Assembly: GCF_001542625.1 (NCBI RefSeq)
Contig: NZ_CP016279.1
Location: 7,936,001-8,000,000 of the forward strand
Length of the DNA stretch: 64,000 nt
Reading direction: 5' to 3'
Source of the DNA: Streptomyces griseochromogenes
Lineage (GTDB): Bacteria; Actinomycetota; Actinomycetes; Streptomycetales; Streptomycetaceae
Shown here: positions 37,752 through 48,431 of the stretch, in pieces
Position numbering within the stretch: position 1 is the stretch's first letter
Layout: every line of letters starts with the position of its first letter
Made by a program: the position numbers and the translations under genes
The notes under the pieces: model-generated
Database searches by the model: none
Told to the model about the DNA's origin: nothing
What the model saw: only the letters and a program-made list of their open reading frames with translations

Positions 37752-38899
37752 GACGAGTAGGCGCTGTTCTCGTGGACGTAGTCGGCGGTGAGGTCGTTGG
37801 TCCAGATGGTGGCGGTCTCGGAGCCGGCCGCGAGGTCGGCGACGATGTGCACCTCGCGGTAGCGCATGTCGACCTTCTCGCGGTCCTCGCCGACGCCGCC
37901 GTTCTTGCACACCCAGACGCCGTTGATGGCGACGCCCAGCCGGTCGGGCTCGAAGACCGCCCGCGTCGTACCGATGGCCGACAGCACCCGGCCCCAGTTG
38001 GGGTCCTCGCCGTGGATCGCGCACTTGAGGAGGTTGTTGCGGGCGATGGAGCGGCCCACCTCGACGGCGTCGTCCTCGGTCGCCGCGTTGATCACCTCGA
38101 CCTTGATGTCCTTGCTGGCGCCTTCGGCGTCGCGGATCAGCTGCTGCCCGAGGTCGGCGCAGACCTGCCGTACGGCCTCGGCGAACTCCTCGTACTCCGG
38201 GGTGACGCCGGCCGCCCCGGAGGCGAGCAGCAGCACCGTGTCGTTGGTGGACATGCAGCCGTCGGAGTCGACGCGGTCGAAGGTGACCTTGGTCGCGGCG
38301 CGCAGGGCCCGGTCCAGCGCCTCGCTGTCGAGGCCGGCGTCGGTGGTGAGCACGACCAGCATGGTGGCGAGGCCCGGGGCGAGCATGCCCGCGCCCTTGG
38401 CCATGCCGCCGACGGTCCAGCCGTCCTTGGTGACGACGGAGGTCTTGTGGACGGTGTCGGTGGTCTTGATGGCGATGGCGGCCTTCTCGCCGCCGTGCTC
38501 GGAGAGCTGGGCCGCGGCCGTCTCGACGCCCGGGAGCAGCTTGTCCATGGGCAGCAGCACGCCGATGAGGCCGGTGGAGCAGACGGCGACCTCGATGGCA
38601 CCGCGGCCGAGCACCTCGGCCGCCTTCTCGGCGGTCGCGTGGGTGTCCTGGAAGCCCTTGGGGCCGGTGCAGGCGTTGGCCCCGCCGGAGTTGAGGACGA
38701 CGGCCGAGACCTGGCCGCTCCTGAGGACCTGCTCGGACCACAGCACCGGTGCGGCCTTCACACGGTTGGACGTGAAGACACCGGCGGCGGCGCGGCGCGG
38801 ACCGTCGTTGACCACGAGGGCCAGGTCCGGGTTGCCGTTCTCCTTGATCCCGGCGGCGATGCCCGCCGCCCTGAATCCCTTGGCTGCCGTCACGCTCAC
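37748..38899 (-). CDS. argJ: Bifunctional glutamate N-acetyltransferase / ornithine acetyltransferase
   Basis: The 383-residue ArgJ recycles the acetyl group from acetylornithine to glutamate, and may also use acetyl-CoA. The autoprocessing site is [10 protein letters not shown]; cleavage before Thr179 makes the alpha and beta chains and frees the nucleophile. STGLIG is the oxyanion region. GTG 38899 is the start. Presence of ArgJ indicates the cyclic arginine pathway. It lies between argC and argB. Confidence 0.95.
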   Translation of the reverse strand: MSVTAAKGFRAAGIAAGIKENGNPDLALVVNDGPRRAAAGVFTSNRVKAAPVLWSEQVLRSGQVSAVVLNSGGANACTGPKGFQDTHATAEKAAEVLGRGAIEVAVCSTGLIGVLLPMDKLLPGVETAAAQLSEHGGEKAAIAIKTTDTVHKTSVVTKDGWTVGGMAKGAGMLAPGLATMLVVLTTDAGLDSEALDRALRAATKVTFDRVDSDGCMSTNDTVLLLASGAAGVTPEYEEFAEAVRQVCADLGQQLIRDAEGASKDIKVEVINAATEDDAVEVGRSIARNNLLKCAIHGEDPNWGRVLSAIGTTRAVFEPDRLGVAINGVWVCKNGGVGEDREKVDMRYREVHIVADLAAGSETATIWTNDLTADYVHENSAYSS

Positions 38900-38987
38900 G
38901 GTGTCTCCCAGTTCGCTTCTCCGCCCGCGCAGCGCGGCGGTGCGGCCTTCGTCGTCGTCTGCGGCCCGGTGGCTGCACGCGCGTCGC

Positions 38988-40071
<1,084 letters not shown>

Positions 40072-40072
40072 G

Positions 40073-40456
40073 CTATGCGGTCGGCTCGGCCTCGGCGCCG
40101 GGCAGCATCACCCAGCGGGACACGACGAAGGTGACCGGGATCGCCGCCGCCGAGGCGAGCAGCGGAGCGAAGCGGCTGCCGGCGTGCAGGACGTCGACGA
40201 TCACATAGACCCCGACGGTCGTGATCAGGAAATTGGTGACGTTGGTCAGCGGGAACAGCAGGAATTTCCGCCAGGTGGGCCGCGTGCGATAGGTGAAGCG
40301 CGCGTTCAGAAAAAAGGATCCGACCATACTGATCAGGAATGCCAGAATGTGCGCGGCAAGATAGGGAAGCCAGGTGAGAAACGACAGGTAAAGACAGTAG
40401 TAGGTGGCCGTATTCACGGCACCGACCACAGCGAAGGTGAGGATCTGCCTCGACAT
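40073..40456 (-). CDS. GtrA-family small membrane protein (lipid-linked sugar flippase)
   Basis: The 127-residue GtrA-family protein has four predicted helices (ILTFAVVGAVNTATYYCLYL is the typical start). These proteins are thought to flip polyprenyl-phosphate-linked sugars across the membrane. Its start overlaps the stop of the upstream glycosyltransferase as TGATG, so the two are coupled. Parts of the gene are clearly AT-richer than the arg genes beside it, for example the A/T-rich runs around 40230-40400. Confidence 0.88.
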   Translation of the reverse strand: MSRQILTFAVVGAVNTATYYCLYLSFLTWLPYLAAHILAFLISMVGSFFLNARFTYRTRPTWRKFLLFPLTNVTNFLITTVGVYVIVDVLHAGSRFAPLLASAAAIPVTFVVSRWVMLPGAEAEPTA

Positions 40457-41406
40457 CAGGGGATGAGATCTTTCGTCCGTTCCACATTGGTCGCCTTCAC
40501 CAGGAAGTGCGGACGCCCCTTCACCTCGTAGTAGATGCGGCCGGTGTACTCCCCGATGACTCCCAGCATGACCATCTGAACGCCCGCCAGGGCCGTGACA
40601 GCGGTGATGATGGTCACATACCCCGGTGTCTGCACTCCGTTGACGAGCGCTGCACCCACGATCCAGGCGGTGTACAGCCCCGCGCACAGCAGCAGGCCCA
40701 TGCCGAGCCAGAGGGCGGCGCGCAGCGGCCGGTTGTTGAAGGACAGCAGGCCGTCCAGGCCGTAGTTGAGCAGGCTGCGGAAGGACCAGGAGCTGCTGCC
40801 CGCCTCACGCGTGGCGTTCTCGTACTCGAAGGTGGTGCTCGGGAAACCCACCCAGGCGAACAGGCCCTTGGAGAATCGGTTGTACTCGGTGAGGTTCACG
40901 ATCGCGTCCACCACGCGGCGCGAGAGCAGGCGGAAGTCGCCCACGCCGTCGACGAGTTCGACGTCGACCATGCGGTTGATGAGCCGGTAGTACAGGCGGG
41001 CGGTGAGCGTGCGGGTGAAGTGGTCGCCCGTGCGGGTGCGCTTGGCGATGACCTGGTCGTAGCCCTGGGCGCGCAGCCGCACCATCCGTTTGATCAGCTC
41101 CGGCGGGTGCTGCAGGTCGGCGTCCATGACGACGATCGAGTCGCCCGAAGCGTGCCTGAGGCCGGCGAGCAGAGCCGCCTCCTTGCCGAAGTTGCGGCTG
41201 AAGGAGACGTAGCGCACCCGGGAGTCACGGACGGAGAGGCTTTCCAGGACGGCGAGGGTGCGGTCGCGGCTGCCGTCGTCGACGTACACGAACTCCATGT
41301 CGTGGCCGAGCGGCAGCAGTTCGTCCGCGATCTTCTGGACCTCCTCGTGGAAGCGTTCGAGGACGTCTTCCTCGTTGTAGCAGGGCGCGACGATCGATAT
41401 CAGCAT
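40456..41406 (-). CDS. Polyprenyl-phosphate glycosyltransferase (GT2, CsbB/GtrB-like)
   Basis: The 316-residue enzyme has an N-terminal GT2 domain (ISIVAPCYNEEDVL, VDDGSRDRT, DADLQHPPEL) and two C-terminal membrane helices (about residues 232-255 and 268-290). It should load a sugar from a nucleotide donor onto undecaprenyl or decaprenyl phosphate on the inner face of the membrane. The GtrA gene downstream would flip it and the YfhO-like protein upstream would transfer it. The sugar is unknown. Confidence 0.9.
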   Translation of the reverse strand: MLISIVAPCYNEEDVLERFHEEVQKIADELLPLGHDMEFVYVDDGSRDRTLAVLESLSVRDSRVRYVSFSRNFGKEAALLAGLRHASGDSIVVMDADLQHPPELIKRMVRLRAQGYDQVIAKRTRTGDHFTRTLTARLYYRLINRMVDVELVDGVGDFRLLSRRVVDAIVNLTEYNRFSKGLFAWVGFPSTTFEYENATREAGSSSWSFRSLLNYGLDGLLSFNNRPLRAALWLGMGLLLCAGLYTAWIVGAALVNGVQTPGYVTIITAVTALAGVQMVMLGVIGEYTGRIYYEVKGRPHFLVKATNVERTKDLIP

Positions 41407-41427
41407 GGCGGTCCCCCAGGGGCGCGG

Positions 41428-44043
41428 TCAGAGAGCAGCGGTCACGCGCTCGCGTCGTGGTGTGGTCGTGGACGGTGCCGGGACACGTCGGCGGCGGACG
41501 GCGGTGAGGGTGCCGAGCACGGCGAGCGTGAGGAGCGAAACGCCCCCGACGGCCGAGCCCAGCCGCAGGCCGGGTGGGTGGAAGGTGCAGGTGAGGCTGG
41601 TCGCGGAGCCGCCCAGGGGTACGGCGATCAGGCCGTGGTACTCCCCCGCGGGGGCGGCGGGGGCATCACCCGCGCCGCAGCGCCAGCCCGCGATCCGGGG
41701 GGCCGCGACGACGGCGGTTCCGCTGCTGCCGGGCGGGAGTTCGGCCCGGATCGTGCCGTCGGAGACGGTCACCCGGATGGCACCGGTGGCCTTGAGCCGT
41801 TCGACCGCGGTGTGCAGCCGGGCGGTGTCCAGGCAGCCGACCGCGCCGTCCGGGACGACGCTCGTCCTGTCCGGGGACAGTTCGATCCGCAGGCGGCCGG
41901 AGGCCGGGACCGTGCCGAGCCGCTGCATGGGCGCGATCTTGGTGACGGGGTGGTCGGACCGGAACCGTCCGATGGGGGCCCCGGCCGCGGCACCGGCGAG
42001 CCGCGCGGTGCCCGAGAGGTGCGGCGCCCACAGGTACACCTCGCCGCCGGCCGGGCACCGGGCCGTGATGACCGGCTTGCGCGCGGCACTCCCGGCGGGC
42101 GGCACGCCGATGCGCAGGCCCGGGCGGTCGTCGTCGCTGCGGCTCGGCTCCCGGCCCGCGCTGGTGCGTACGGTCAGGCGGGGCACGGTGTAGACGCGGG
42201 TGCCCAGCAGCAGTTCCTGGTTGCGGTACGGCGACGGACCGAACGCGGAGAGACCGGCGTGAGCGGCGGTACCGGCCGGGCGGACCGTCACCAGGGGCGG
42301 TACGTCCTCGCGGGAGACGGTCACCTTGCTGCCGTCCTGCGGGAACCAGTTCTGGTGCGGATCGGGCGGGGAGTGCACCCGCGCGCCCACCGAGAAGATC
42401 GCGTCGGTGACGGCGTTGTCGAGGCTCTGGAGGCTGCGGCCGCGCGAGGTCCAGCCGTCCCCGAGGGCGGTGAGCATGCGGCTGAGCACGTCGGAGGTCA
42501 GGCTGCTGTAGTACTGGGCGCCCTGGCCACCGACCAGCATCGGGTCGTTGCCGACGCTCTGCTCGCGTCCGGGGTCGGTGCGGTGGCGGGGCCAGCCGTC
42601 GGCCTCGGAGACCGCCGACGCCTGCCGCTGCTGGCGCTGCCCCCAGGGCGCGTAGTCGTCCATGTGCGCGAGGCGCATCCGGGTGGCCACGGCGGAGGTG
42701 GCGGCCATCTCGCCGATCTGCCCGCCGACCAGGAGGACGACGGCCAGTCCGGCCAGCCGTGTGCGCCGCCCGGCGTCGGCGCGGCCCAGCAGGGCCAGTC
42801 CGCCGAGCGCGCCGGCGACGGCGAGCAGCAGTACCGGCCAGGCGAAGATCCGCACCAGATGGCTGCCGCTCGCGACGAGGGTGATCAGGGCGAGGAGCCC
42901 GGCGGCCGCCGCGAGCGCGCGCCGGTCGGGCAGGCCGTACGACAGCGCGTGCCAGGCGGCGATCACCAGCAGCCCGCACAGCACGAACGCCTGGCGGTAG
43001 GCGCTGCCCTGCGGGGTGGCGAAGGCGTGCCAGACCAGATGGGTGGGCGCCCACTGCATGGACAGGGTCACCGCGCCGACGAGGAGCGTCCAGCCCGTGC
43101 GCACCCGGGCGGGTACCGCGCGGTGGAAGGGCAGGGCGAGGGCGAGCAGCAGGGCCGTGATGCCGACGTAGACGGCCGGGGAGCCGAAACCGTACGTCGC
43201 CGGCAGCAGCCGCGCGAACAGGTCCTCGCTCGGTGCCGGGACGAACTGGCGGACGCGGCCCGGGTAGGCGTGCTTGGTGCCGAAGTAGACGACCGTGACC
43301 AGCGGGGCGGCGAGGCCCACGCCGAGGGCGACGGTGAGGACGGCGCGGCCCGCCGCGGCGAGCGCGCGCCGGCGGGGCAGGTCCGCCAGCAGCAGCCGGA
43401 GCAGCAGGACGAGCCCGGCGCCGAGGGTGGCCATGTAGGCGGTGTAGAAGTTGGCGGTCCAGGCGAGGGCCACGACGAGGACACCGACGTAGCGACGGCG
43501 TCCGGCGATGGCCCACTCTCCGACCAGGCAGAACAGGGGCAGGGCGATGAGACCGTCGAGCCACATCGGGTTGTAGGAGGCGTCGGCGACGCTCCAGCCG
43601 CACAGGGCGTAGGAGACGCCCAGCAGACCTGCGGCCCACCAGCGCCCGGGCCGCAGGGTGAGCAGCAGAACCGCCATGGCGGCCGCGGCCGAGGCGGTCT
43701 TCAGGACGGTGATCACATAGACCGCGAGGTCGATCTCGTCCCGCGGGAAGAGGGCGACGAGCAGGGCGAACGGGCTGCTGAGGTAGGTGCCGAGGTCGGG
43801 CAGGAAGCTGGAGCCGTAGCCGGACTGCCAGTTGACGAGGAGGCCACCGTCGGCCCTGCCGTGCAGCAGGTCCCACAGATGGGCGTGGAAGGGCACGAAC
43901 TGGTTGCCCAGGTCGTTGACGCTGCGGGTGCGGGGACCGAAGGGGTAGCTGCGGGCGAGGATGTCGGCGGCGCAGAGCGCCACGACCGTGACGGCCGCGG
44001 CGAGCAGGGCGGCGGCCTGCCTCGGTCGGGTTGTCGCTTTCAC
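41428..44043 (-). CDS. YfhO-family large membrane glycosyltransferase
   Basis: The 871-residue protein has about 12-13 membrane helices in its first 470 residues, followed by an extracytoplasmic beta-rich domain of about 350 residues and a final helix near 845 with a basic tail. Early residues SVNDLGNQFVPFHAHLWDLL match the YfhO (DUF6541-like GT-C) pattern with acidic residues in the first loop. In Firmicutes YfhO proteins take sugars from CsbB-made lipid carriers and decorate lipoteichoic acid. The start is GTG 44043 with only a weak AGGG. The glycosyltransferase gene follows after 21 bp. Confidence 0.85.
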   Translation of the reverse strand: MKATTRPRQAAALLAAAVTVVALCAADILARSYPFGPRTRSVNDLGNQFVPFHAHLWDLLHGRADGGLLVNWQSGYGSSFLPDLGTYLSSPFALLVALFPRDEIDLAVYVITVLKTASAAAAMAVLLLTLRPGRWWAAGLLGVSYALCGWSVADASYNPMWLDGLIALPLFCLVGEWAIAGRRRYVGVLVVALAWTANFYTAYMATLGAGLVLLLRLLLADLPRRRALAAAGRAVLTVALGVGLAAPLVTVVYFGTKHAYPGRVRQFVPAPSEDLFARLLPATYGFGSPAVYVGITALLLALALPFHRAVPARVRTGWTLLVGAVTLSMQWAPTHLVWHAFATPQGSAYRQAFVLCGLLVIAAWHALSYGLPDRRALAAAAGLLALITLVASGSHLVRIFAWPVLLLAVAGALGGLALLGRADAGRRTRLAGLAVVLLVGGQIGEMAATSAVATRMRLAHMDDYAPWGQRQQRQASAVSEADGWPRHRTDPGREQSVGNDPMLVGGQGAQYYSSLTSDVLSRMLTALGDGWTSRGRSLQSLDNAVTDAIFSVGARVHSPPDPHQNWFPQDGSKVTVSREDVPPLVTVRPAGTAAHAGLSAFGPSPYRNQELLLGTRVYTVPRLTVRTSAGREPSRSDDDRPGLRIGVPPAGSAARKPVITARCPAGGEVYLWAPHLSGTARLAGAAAGAPIGRFRSDHPVTKIAPMQRLGTVPASGRLRIELSPDRTSVVPDGAVGCLDTARLHTAVERLKATGAIRVTVSDGTIRAELPPGSSGTAVVAAPRIAGWRCGAGDAPAAPAGEYHGLIAVPLGGSATSLTCTFHPPGLRLGSAVGGVSLLTLAVLGTLTAVRRRRVPAPSTTTPRRERVTAAL

Positions 44044-44291
44044 ACCCTGTCCCTGTCCGGGAGTCGCCGCGCGTTGCTGTGAGCAGCGCCACTTTTACCG
44101 GGCGAAGTCGAGCAATGCATTTCTGGCGGTCCCCCACGGAATGTGTACCTCATCGATTCGCCGACTTAGACGGGGCACGTTTCCGATTGGTTGTGCGTGC
44201 ACCGAAAACTGAGGCGACTTCTTCCGAATACGGGAAACACCGCGTGAATTTGATGACGACCAGGAAAACAGGGGCTTTCCGAAAGGTGTTT
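44044..44291. other. AT-rich intergenic region upstream of the YfhO-like gene
   Basis: This 248-bp gap has noticeably lower GC than its surroundings, with runs such as CCGAAAACTGAGG and GTGAATTTGATGACG. No convincing gene is inside it. It probably carries the promoter of the glycosylation operon and could be a binding region for an AT-preferring silencer such as Lsr2 (inference). Confidence 0.4.
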
Positions 44292-44894
44292 CTAAAGTGA
44301 ATCGGCCTTGCGGGCCGCGTAGGCCCGCGCCGCCCGCACCCGGTTGCCGCACTTGGTGGTGCACCAGCGCCGGGCACCGTGGGAGCGCAGGAACCAACGG
44401 GCGCAGCCCTGGGCGGCGCACTCGGTGAGCAGACCGGTGTCGGCGCCGGTGAGCAGGTCGACGGCGTCCTCGGCGAGCAGGGAGAGGGCGGCGGCGACCG
44501 GGTTGCCGGCGTCGGGGACGTCGGCACGGCGAGGGCCGTCGGCCGTCCAGGCGAGACAGGGCGTCGGCGGTGCGGCGGCGAGGGCGGCATTGAGGGTGCC
44601 GAGGGCGTCGGGGGGCGGCTGCTCGCCGGAGCCGTGCGCCTCGAACAGGGTGCGCAGTGCCTCGCGCAGGGTGCGCAGCCGGGCGGACTGCCGGCCGCCG
44701 AGCGCCACCCGGTCGTCCAGCACCTCGTGCCGGACGAGCCACAGATGCGCGGCCTCGGCGTCCTCCAGGAGGTCGACCGGGCCGTGGCTGACCTTGAACC
44801 GCGTGTTGACCAGCGCCACGGAGAGGTAGCGGTCCTCTCCCGGAACCGGGAGCCGATGCAGGTAGACGGGGGCCTCGTGATCCACGGCCCTCAT
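44292..44894 (-). CDS. CGNR zinc-finger transcriptional regulator
   Basis: The 200-residue protein has an ABATE-type stress-sensing N-terminal domain (YLHRLPVPGEDRYLSVALVNT) and a C-terminal CGNR zinc finger with cysteines in CAAQGCARWF, RRWCTTKCGNRVRAARAY. Such proteins bind DNA. ATG 44894 has AAGGAT upstream. It diverges from a SufS-like desulfurase across a gap holding a perfect 12-bp inverted repeat, so it probably controls itself and that gene. Confidence 0.85.
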   Translation of the reverse strand: MRAVDHEAPVYLHRLPVPGEDRYLSVALVNTRFKVSHGPVDLLEDAEAAHLWLVRHEVLDDRVALGGRQSARLRTLREALRTLFEAHGSGEQPPPDALGTLNAALAAAPPTPCLAWTADGPRRADVPDAGNPVAAALSLLAEDAVDLLTGADTGLLTECAAQGCARWFLRSHGARRWCTTKCGNRVRAARAYAARKADSL

Positions 44895-44907
44895 GGTAAT
44901 CCTTGCG

Positions 44908-44946
44908 ATTCTCCGTGAGGGGGACTTAGCGTGTCTCACGGAGAAT
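44908..44946. promoter_or_regulatory. Perfect 12-bp inverted repeat between CGNR regulator and sufS-like gene
   Basis: ATTCTCCGTGAG (44908-44919) and CTCACGGAGAAT (44935-44946) are exact complements with a 15-bp spacer. The site overlaps a possible plus-strand promoter TTGCGA-17-TTAGCG (44903-44931). It is a strong candidate operator for the divergent pair. Confidence 0.75.
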
Positions 44947-44970
44947 GAATCACAAAACCGTGAGAGGTGA

Positions 44971-46209
<1,239 letters not shown>

Positions 46210-46222
46210 TCGCGAACCGGGC

Positions 46223-46253
46223 TTGACCTGGAGCGCGCTCCAGGTTCTACCGT
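46223..46253 (+). promoter_or_regulatory. MerR-type promoter with 19-bp spacer and 20-bp palindrome
   Basis: TTGACC (46223-46228) and TACCGT (46248-46253) are separated by 19 bp, the over-long spacing that MerR proteins correct by twisting DNA. The perfect palindrome ACCTGGAGCGCGCTCCAGGT (46226-46245) fills the spacer. The start site should fall at about 46260, next to the ATG, so the mRNA is probably leaderless. Confidence 0.88.
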
Positions 46254-46260
46254 TCTTGTC

Positions 46261-46686
46261 ATGACCAGCGGACAGCCCCTCCCGCGGGACCCGGAACCCT
46301 CGTTGACCATCGCCCAGGTGGCCGAGCGCACCGGCCTCACGCACGACACCCTGCGCTACTACGAGAAGGCGGGACTGATCGAGCGGATCGGCCGGACCAC
46401 CGGTAACCAGCGCCGCTACCAGGCGACGGACCTGGCCTGGCTGGAGTTCCTGCTGCGGCTGCGCGAGACCGGCATGTCGATCGCCGACATGCAGCGCTTC
46501 GCGCGGTTGCGGTCCGAGGGGGACCCGACGGTCGCCGACCGGCTGGCGATGCTCCGCGAGCACCGCGCCGAACTGGCCGACCGCATCCGGGCGCTCAGGC
46601 GCAACGCCGCCGCGCTGGACGACAAGATCGATCACTACGAACGGCTGCTGGACGAGCGGCGGCCGGGGACGGACGAGCCGACATGA
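46261..46686 (+). CDS. MerR-family transcriptional regulator
   Basis: The 141-residue regulator has the MerR winged helix (LTIAQVAERTGLTHDTLRYYEKAGLI) and a C-terminal dimerisation coiled coil. There are no cysteines that would mark a metal sensor, so an organic inducer or redox signal is likelier. It probably activates its own promoter and the CMD gene coupled to it by ATGA. No Shine-Dalgarno sequence lies before ATG 46261, which agrees with a leaderless transcript. Confidence 0.9.
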   Translation: MTSGQPLPRDPEPSLTIAQVAERTGLTHDTLRYYEKAGLIERIGRTTGNQRRYQATDLAWLEFLLRLRETGMSIADMQRFARLRSEGDPTVADRLAMLREHRAELADRIRALRRNAAALDDKIDHYERLLDERRPGTDEPT

Positions 46687-47126
46687 GCGAGAGCACCACC
46701 CGTGACGAGCGTTTCACCCATGGCCTGGAGGTTCTGAAGAAGGTCGACGGCGAGGCCGGGCAGCGGGTCGTCGACTCGCTCGCCGACATCAACCCGGAGC
46801 TGGGGCACCAGATCGTCGCCTGGGCCTTCGGGGAGATCTACGACCGGCCCGGCCTCGCCCCGCGCGACCGCCAGCTGGTCACCCTGGGCATGCTCACCGC
46901 GCTCGGCGGCTGCGAGGCCCAGCTGGACGTGCACGTGAACGCGGCCCTGAACGTGGGCCTCACGCCCGAGCAGATCACGGAGGCGCTGCTGCACTCCGCC
47001 GTCTACTGCGGCATGCCGAAGGCGCTCAACGCCACCTTCGCCGCGAAGAAGGTCTTCGCCGACCGCGGGCTGCTGCCGCTCGGACGGCAGCCCGCCGAGA
47101 CGGCCCCGGTGTCCACGTCCGCTTGA
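46683..47126 (+). CDS. Carboxymuconolactone decarboxylase-family protein
   Basis: The 147-residue single CMD domain has the typical TLGMLTALGG and LNVGLTPEQITEALLHSAVYCGMPKALNA segments. It lacks the CxxC pair of AhpD peroxidases, so it is closer to the gamma-CMD decarboxylase group. ATG overlaps the merR stop. Because its only partner is a MerR regulator, it may act in detoxification of a small aromatic or quinone-like compound; the substrate is unknown. Confidence 0.88.
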   Translation: MSESTTRDERFTHGLEVLKKVDGEAGQRVVDSLADINPELGHQIVAWAFGEIYDRPGLAPRDRQLVTLGMLTALGGCEAQLDVHVNAALNVGLTPEQITEALLHSAVYCGMPKALNATFAAKKVFADRGLLPLGRQPAETAPVSTSA

Positions 47127-47247
47127 CCCTCGGGAAGGTGACCGAGTTCGCCGGGAAGGTCGGCCGACGGGAGAGCGCTTGCCGCGAGGCCGGGTCTCAG
47201 CCCGGTGCGGGTGGTGCGTGACCTGGATACTCCGCGGCTCTCACATT

Positions 47248-47284
47248 CGTTCGAAATATCAGATGATGGTCAGCACTTCGAACG
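47248..47284. promoter_or_regulatory. Inverted repeat upstream of the DUF6314 gene
   Basis: CGTTCGAA (47248-47255) and TTCGAACG (47277-47284) are exact complements with a 21-bp spacer in a locally AT-rich stretch 52 bp before the gene. This may be an operator or part of the promoter. Confidence 0.4.
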
Positions 47285-47336
47285 GCAAGATGGGGAAGGG
47301 GTATCAGCGCGTCGACGGGGCGGACAGACAGGGGTG

Positions 47337-47783
47337 ATGATGGGCGAGTTCTGGCCCGTGGCCGACGTCCTCGCCCACCTGGCCGGAGCCTGGCGGGTGG
47401 AGCGAACCGTGCGGGATCTGGCGAGCGGGGCCGAGGGGCGCTTCGCGGGCGTGACCGTCTTCGTCCCGCTCGACGGCGGCGGGCTGCTGCACGAGGAGTC
47501 GGGCACTTTCACCTGGCAGGGCGCGACGAGGGCCGCGACGCGGACCCTGCGGTTCCTGCCGGGGAGCGTGCGGGGCACGGCGGACGTACGGTTCGCCGAC
47601 GGGCGGCCCTTCCACGATCTCGATCTGCGGTCGGGGCGGCACGTCACCGATCACCCCTGCTCGGCCGACCTCTACCGGGGCGAGTTCACGGTCGCGGACC
47701 CCGACCACTGGCGCACGGTGTGGCGGGTCGGCGGGCCCGCGAAGGACCTGCTGCTCACCACCGACTACGTGCGCGAGGGCTGA
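47337..47783 (+). CDS. DUF6314-family protein
   Basis: The 148-residue soluble protein is of the DUF6314 type, with LAGAWRVERTVRD near the start, HEESGTFTWQGAT in the middle and the Asp/His-rich FHDLDLRSGRHVTDHPCSADLYRG towards the end. The fold is probably a lipocalin-like barrel; function unknown. ATG 47337 or 47340 follows AGGGG. Its end overlaps the convergent phosphatase-like gene by 19 bp. Confidence 0.75.
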   Translation: MMGEFWPVADVLAHLAGAWRVERTVRDLASGAEGRFAGVTVFVPLDGGGLLHEESGTFTWQGATRAATRTLRFLPGSVRGTADVRFADGRPFHDLDLRSGRHVTDHPCSADLYRGEFTVADPDHWRTVWRVGGPAKDLLLTTDYVREG

Positions 47784-48358
47784 GCGAAGACGCCGTCCAG
47801 GCGGAGGTTCCAGCGGCCCGCGCGGCCCGTCACCGTGGTCGCCGACAGCGGGCGCACATCGATGTTCCAGTACGTCGAGGGCGGAGCCTTCAGCACGTAC
47901 ACCAGGGCGGCACGGATCACGGAGGGCTCGGCGACGGCGACGATCCGGCCGCCGTCGCCCACCGGGCGTGTGTCGAGCCAGCCGGCGACCCGGGTGATGA
48001 AGGCCAGCAGCGACTCACCGCCGTGCGGGGTCGAGCGCGGGTCGGCGAGCCAGGCGTCCACGGCGTCCGGTTCACGGGCCATCGCCTCGCCCAGCGTCAG
48101 CCCGCGCCAACGGCCCATGTCGCAGTCGCGCAGGGCGAGCTGGACCAGCGGGGCGTACCCGAGGGCGTCGCCGGTGGCACGGCTGCGCGGGGTCGGGGAG
48201 CAGTAGCGCAGCTCGGCCGCCGCCAGCGGCAGCAGGTCCCCGGCGACGCTCTGCACCTCGTCCCAGCCGGCCTGGTCCAGCGGCCGGTCGTCCTGGAAGC
48301 GCTCCGCGAGCAGGGGGGAACTGCGCGCGGCCGCGACGAACGTGACCCGAAGTGGCAT
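47765..48358 (-). CDS. Histidine-phosphatase-fold protein lacking both catalytic histidines
   Basis: The 197-residue protein follows the phosphoglycerate-mutase/histidine-phosphatase layout. The usual RHG motif is replaced by VAAARSS, and the second catalytic His, normally in a SHGGVIRA-like motif, is replaced by VAVAEPSVIRA. The middle SPTPRSRATGDALG (conserved Arg) and GLTLGEA are kept. It should therefore bind a phospho-ligand or partner without turning it over. A cobalamin, sugar-phosphate or regulatory role cannot be chosen from sequence. Confidence 0.8.
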   Translation of the reverse strand: MPLRVTFVAAARSSPLLAERFQDDRPLDQAGWDEVQSVAGDLLPLAAAELRYCSPTPRSRATGDALGYAPLVQLALRDCDMGRWRGLTLGEAMAREPDAVDAWLADPRSTPHGGESLLAFITRVAGWLDTRPVGDGGRIVAVAEPSVIRAALVYVLKAPPSTYWNIDVRPLSATTVTGRAGRWNLRLDGVFAQPSRT

Positions 48359-48431
48359 GCGGTGATGGTGGGCCCCGGGTGTGCGCGGGTCAAGGGCTGC
48401 CGACTGTGAGCTACCCGGGGTGTGCGAGCGC

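Noticed and set aside
40507..44082. Plus-strand open frame of 1191 codons opposite the glycosylation genes
   Set aside because: Composition is the usual antisense Gly/Ala/Arg/Gln bias and the minus strand carries recognisable GT2 and YfhO-like proteins.
47205..47336. Start of the DUF6314 gene at GTG 47205
   Set aside because: The extra 44 residues have no family similarity, cross the AT-rich inverted repeat and lack a better ribosome binding site than ATG 47337/47340.
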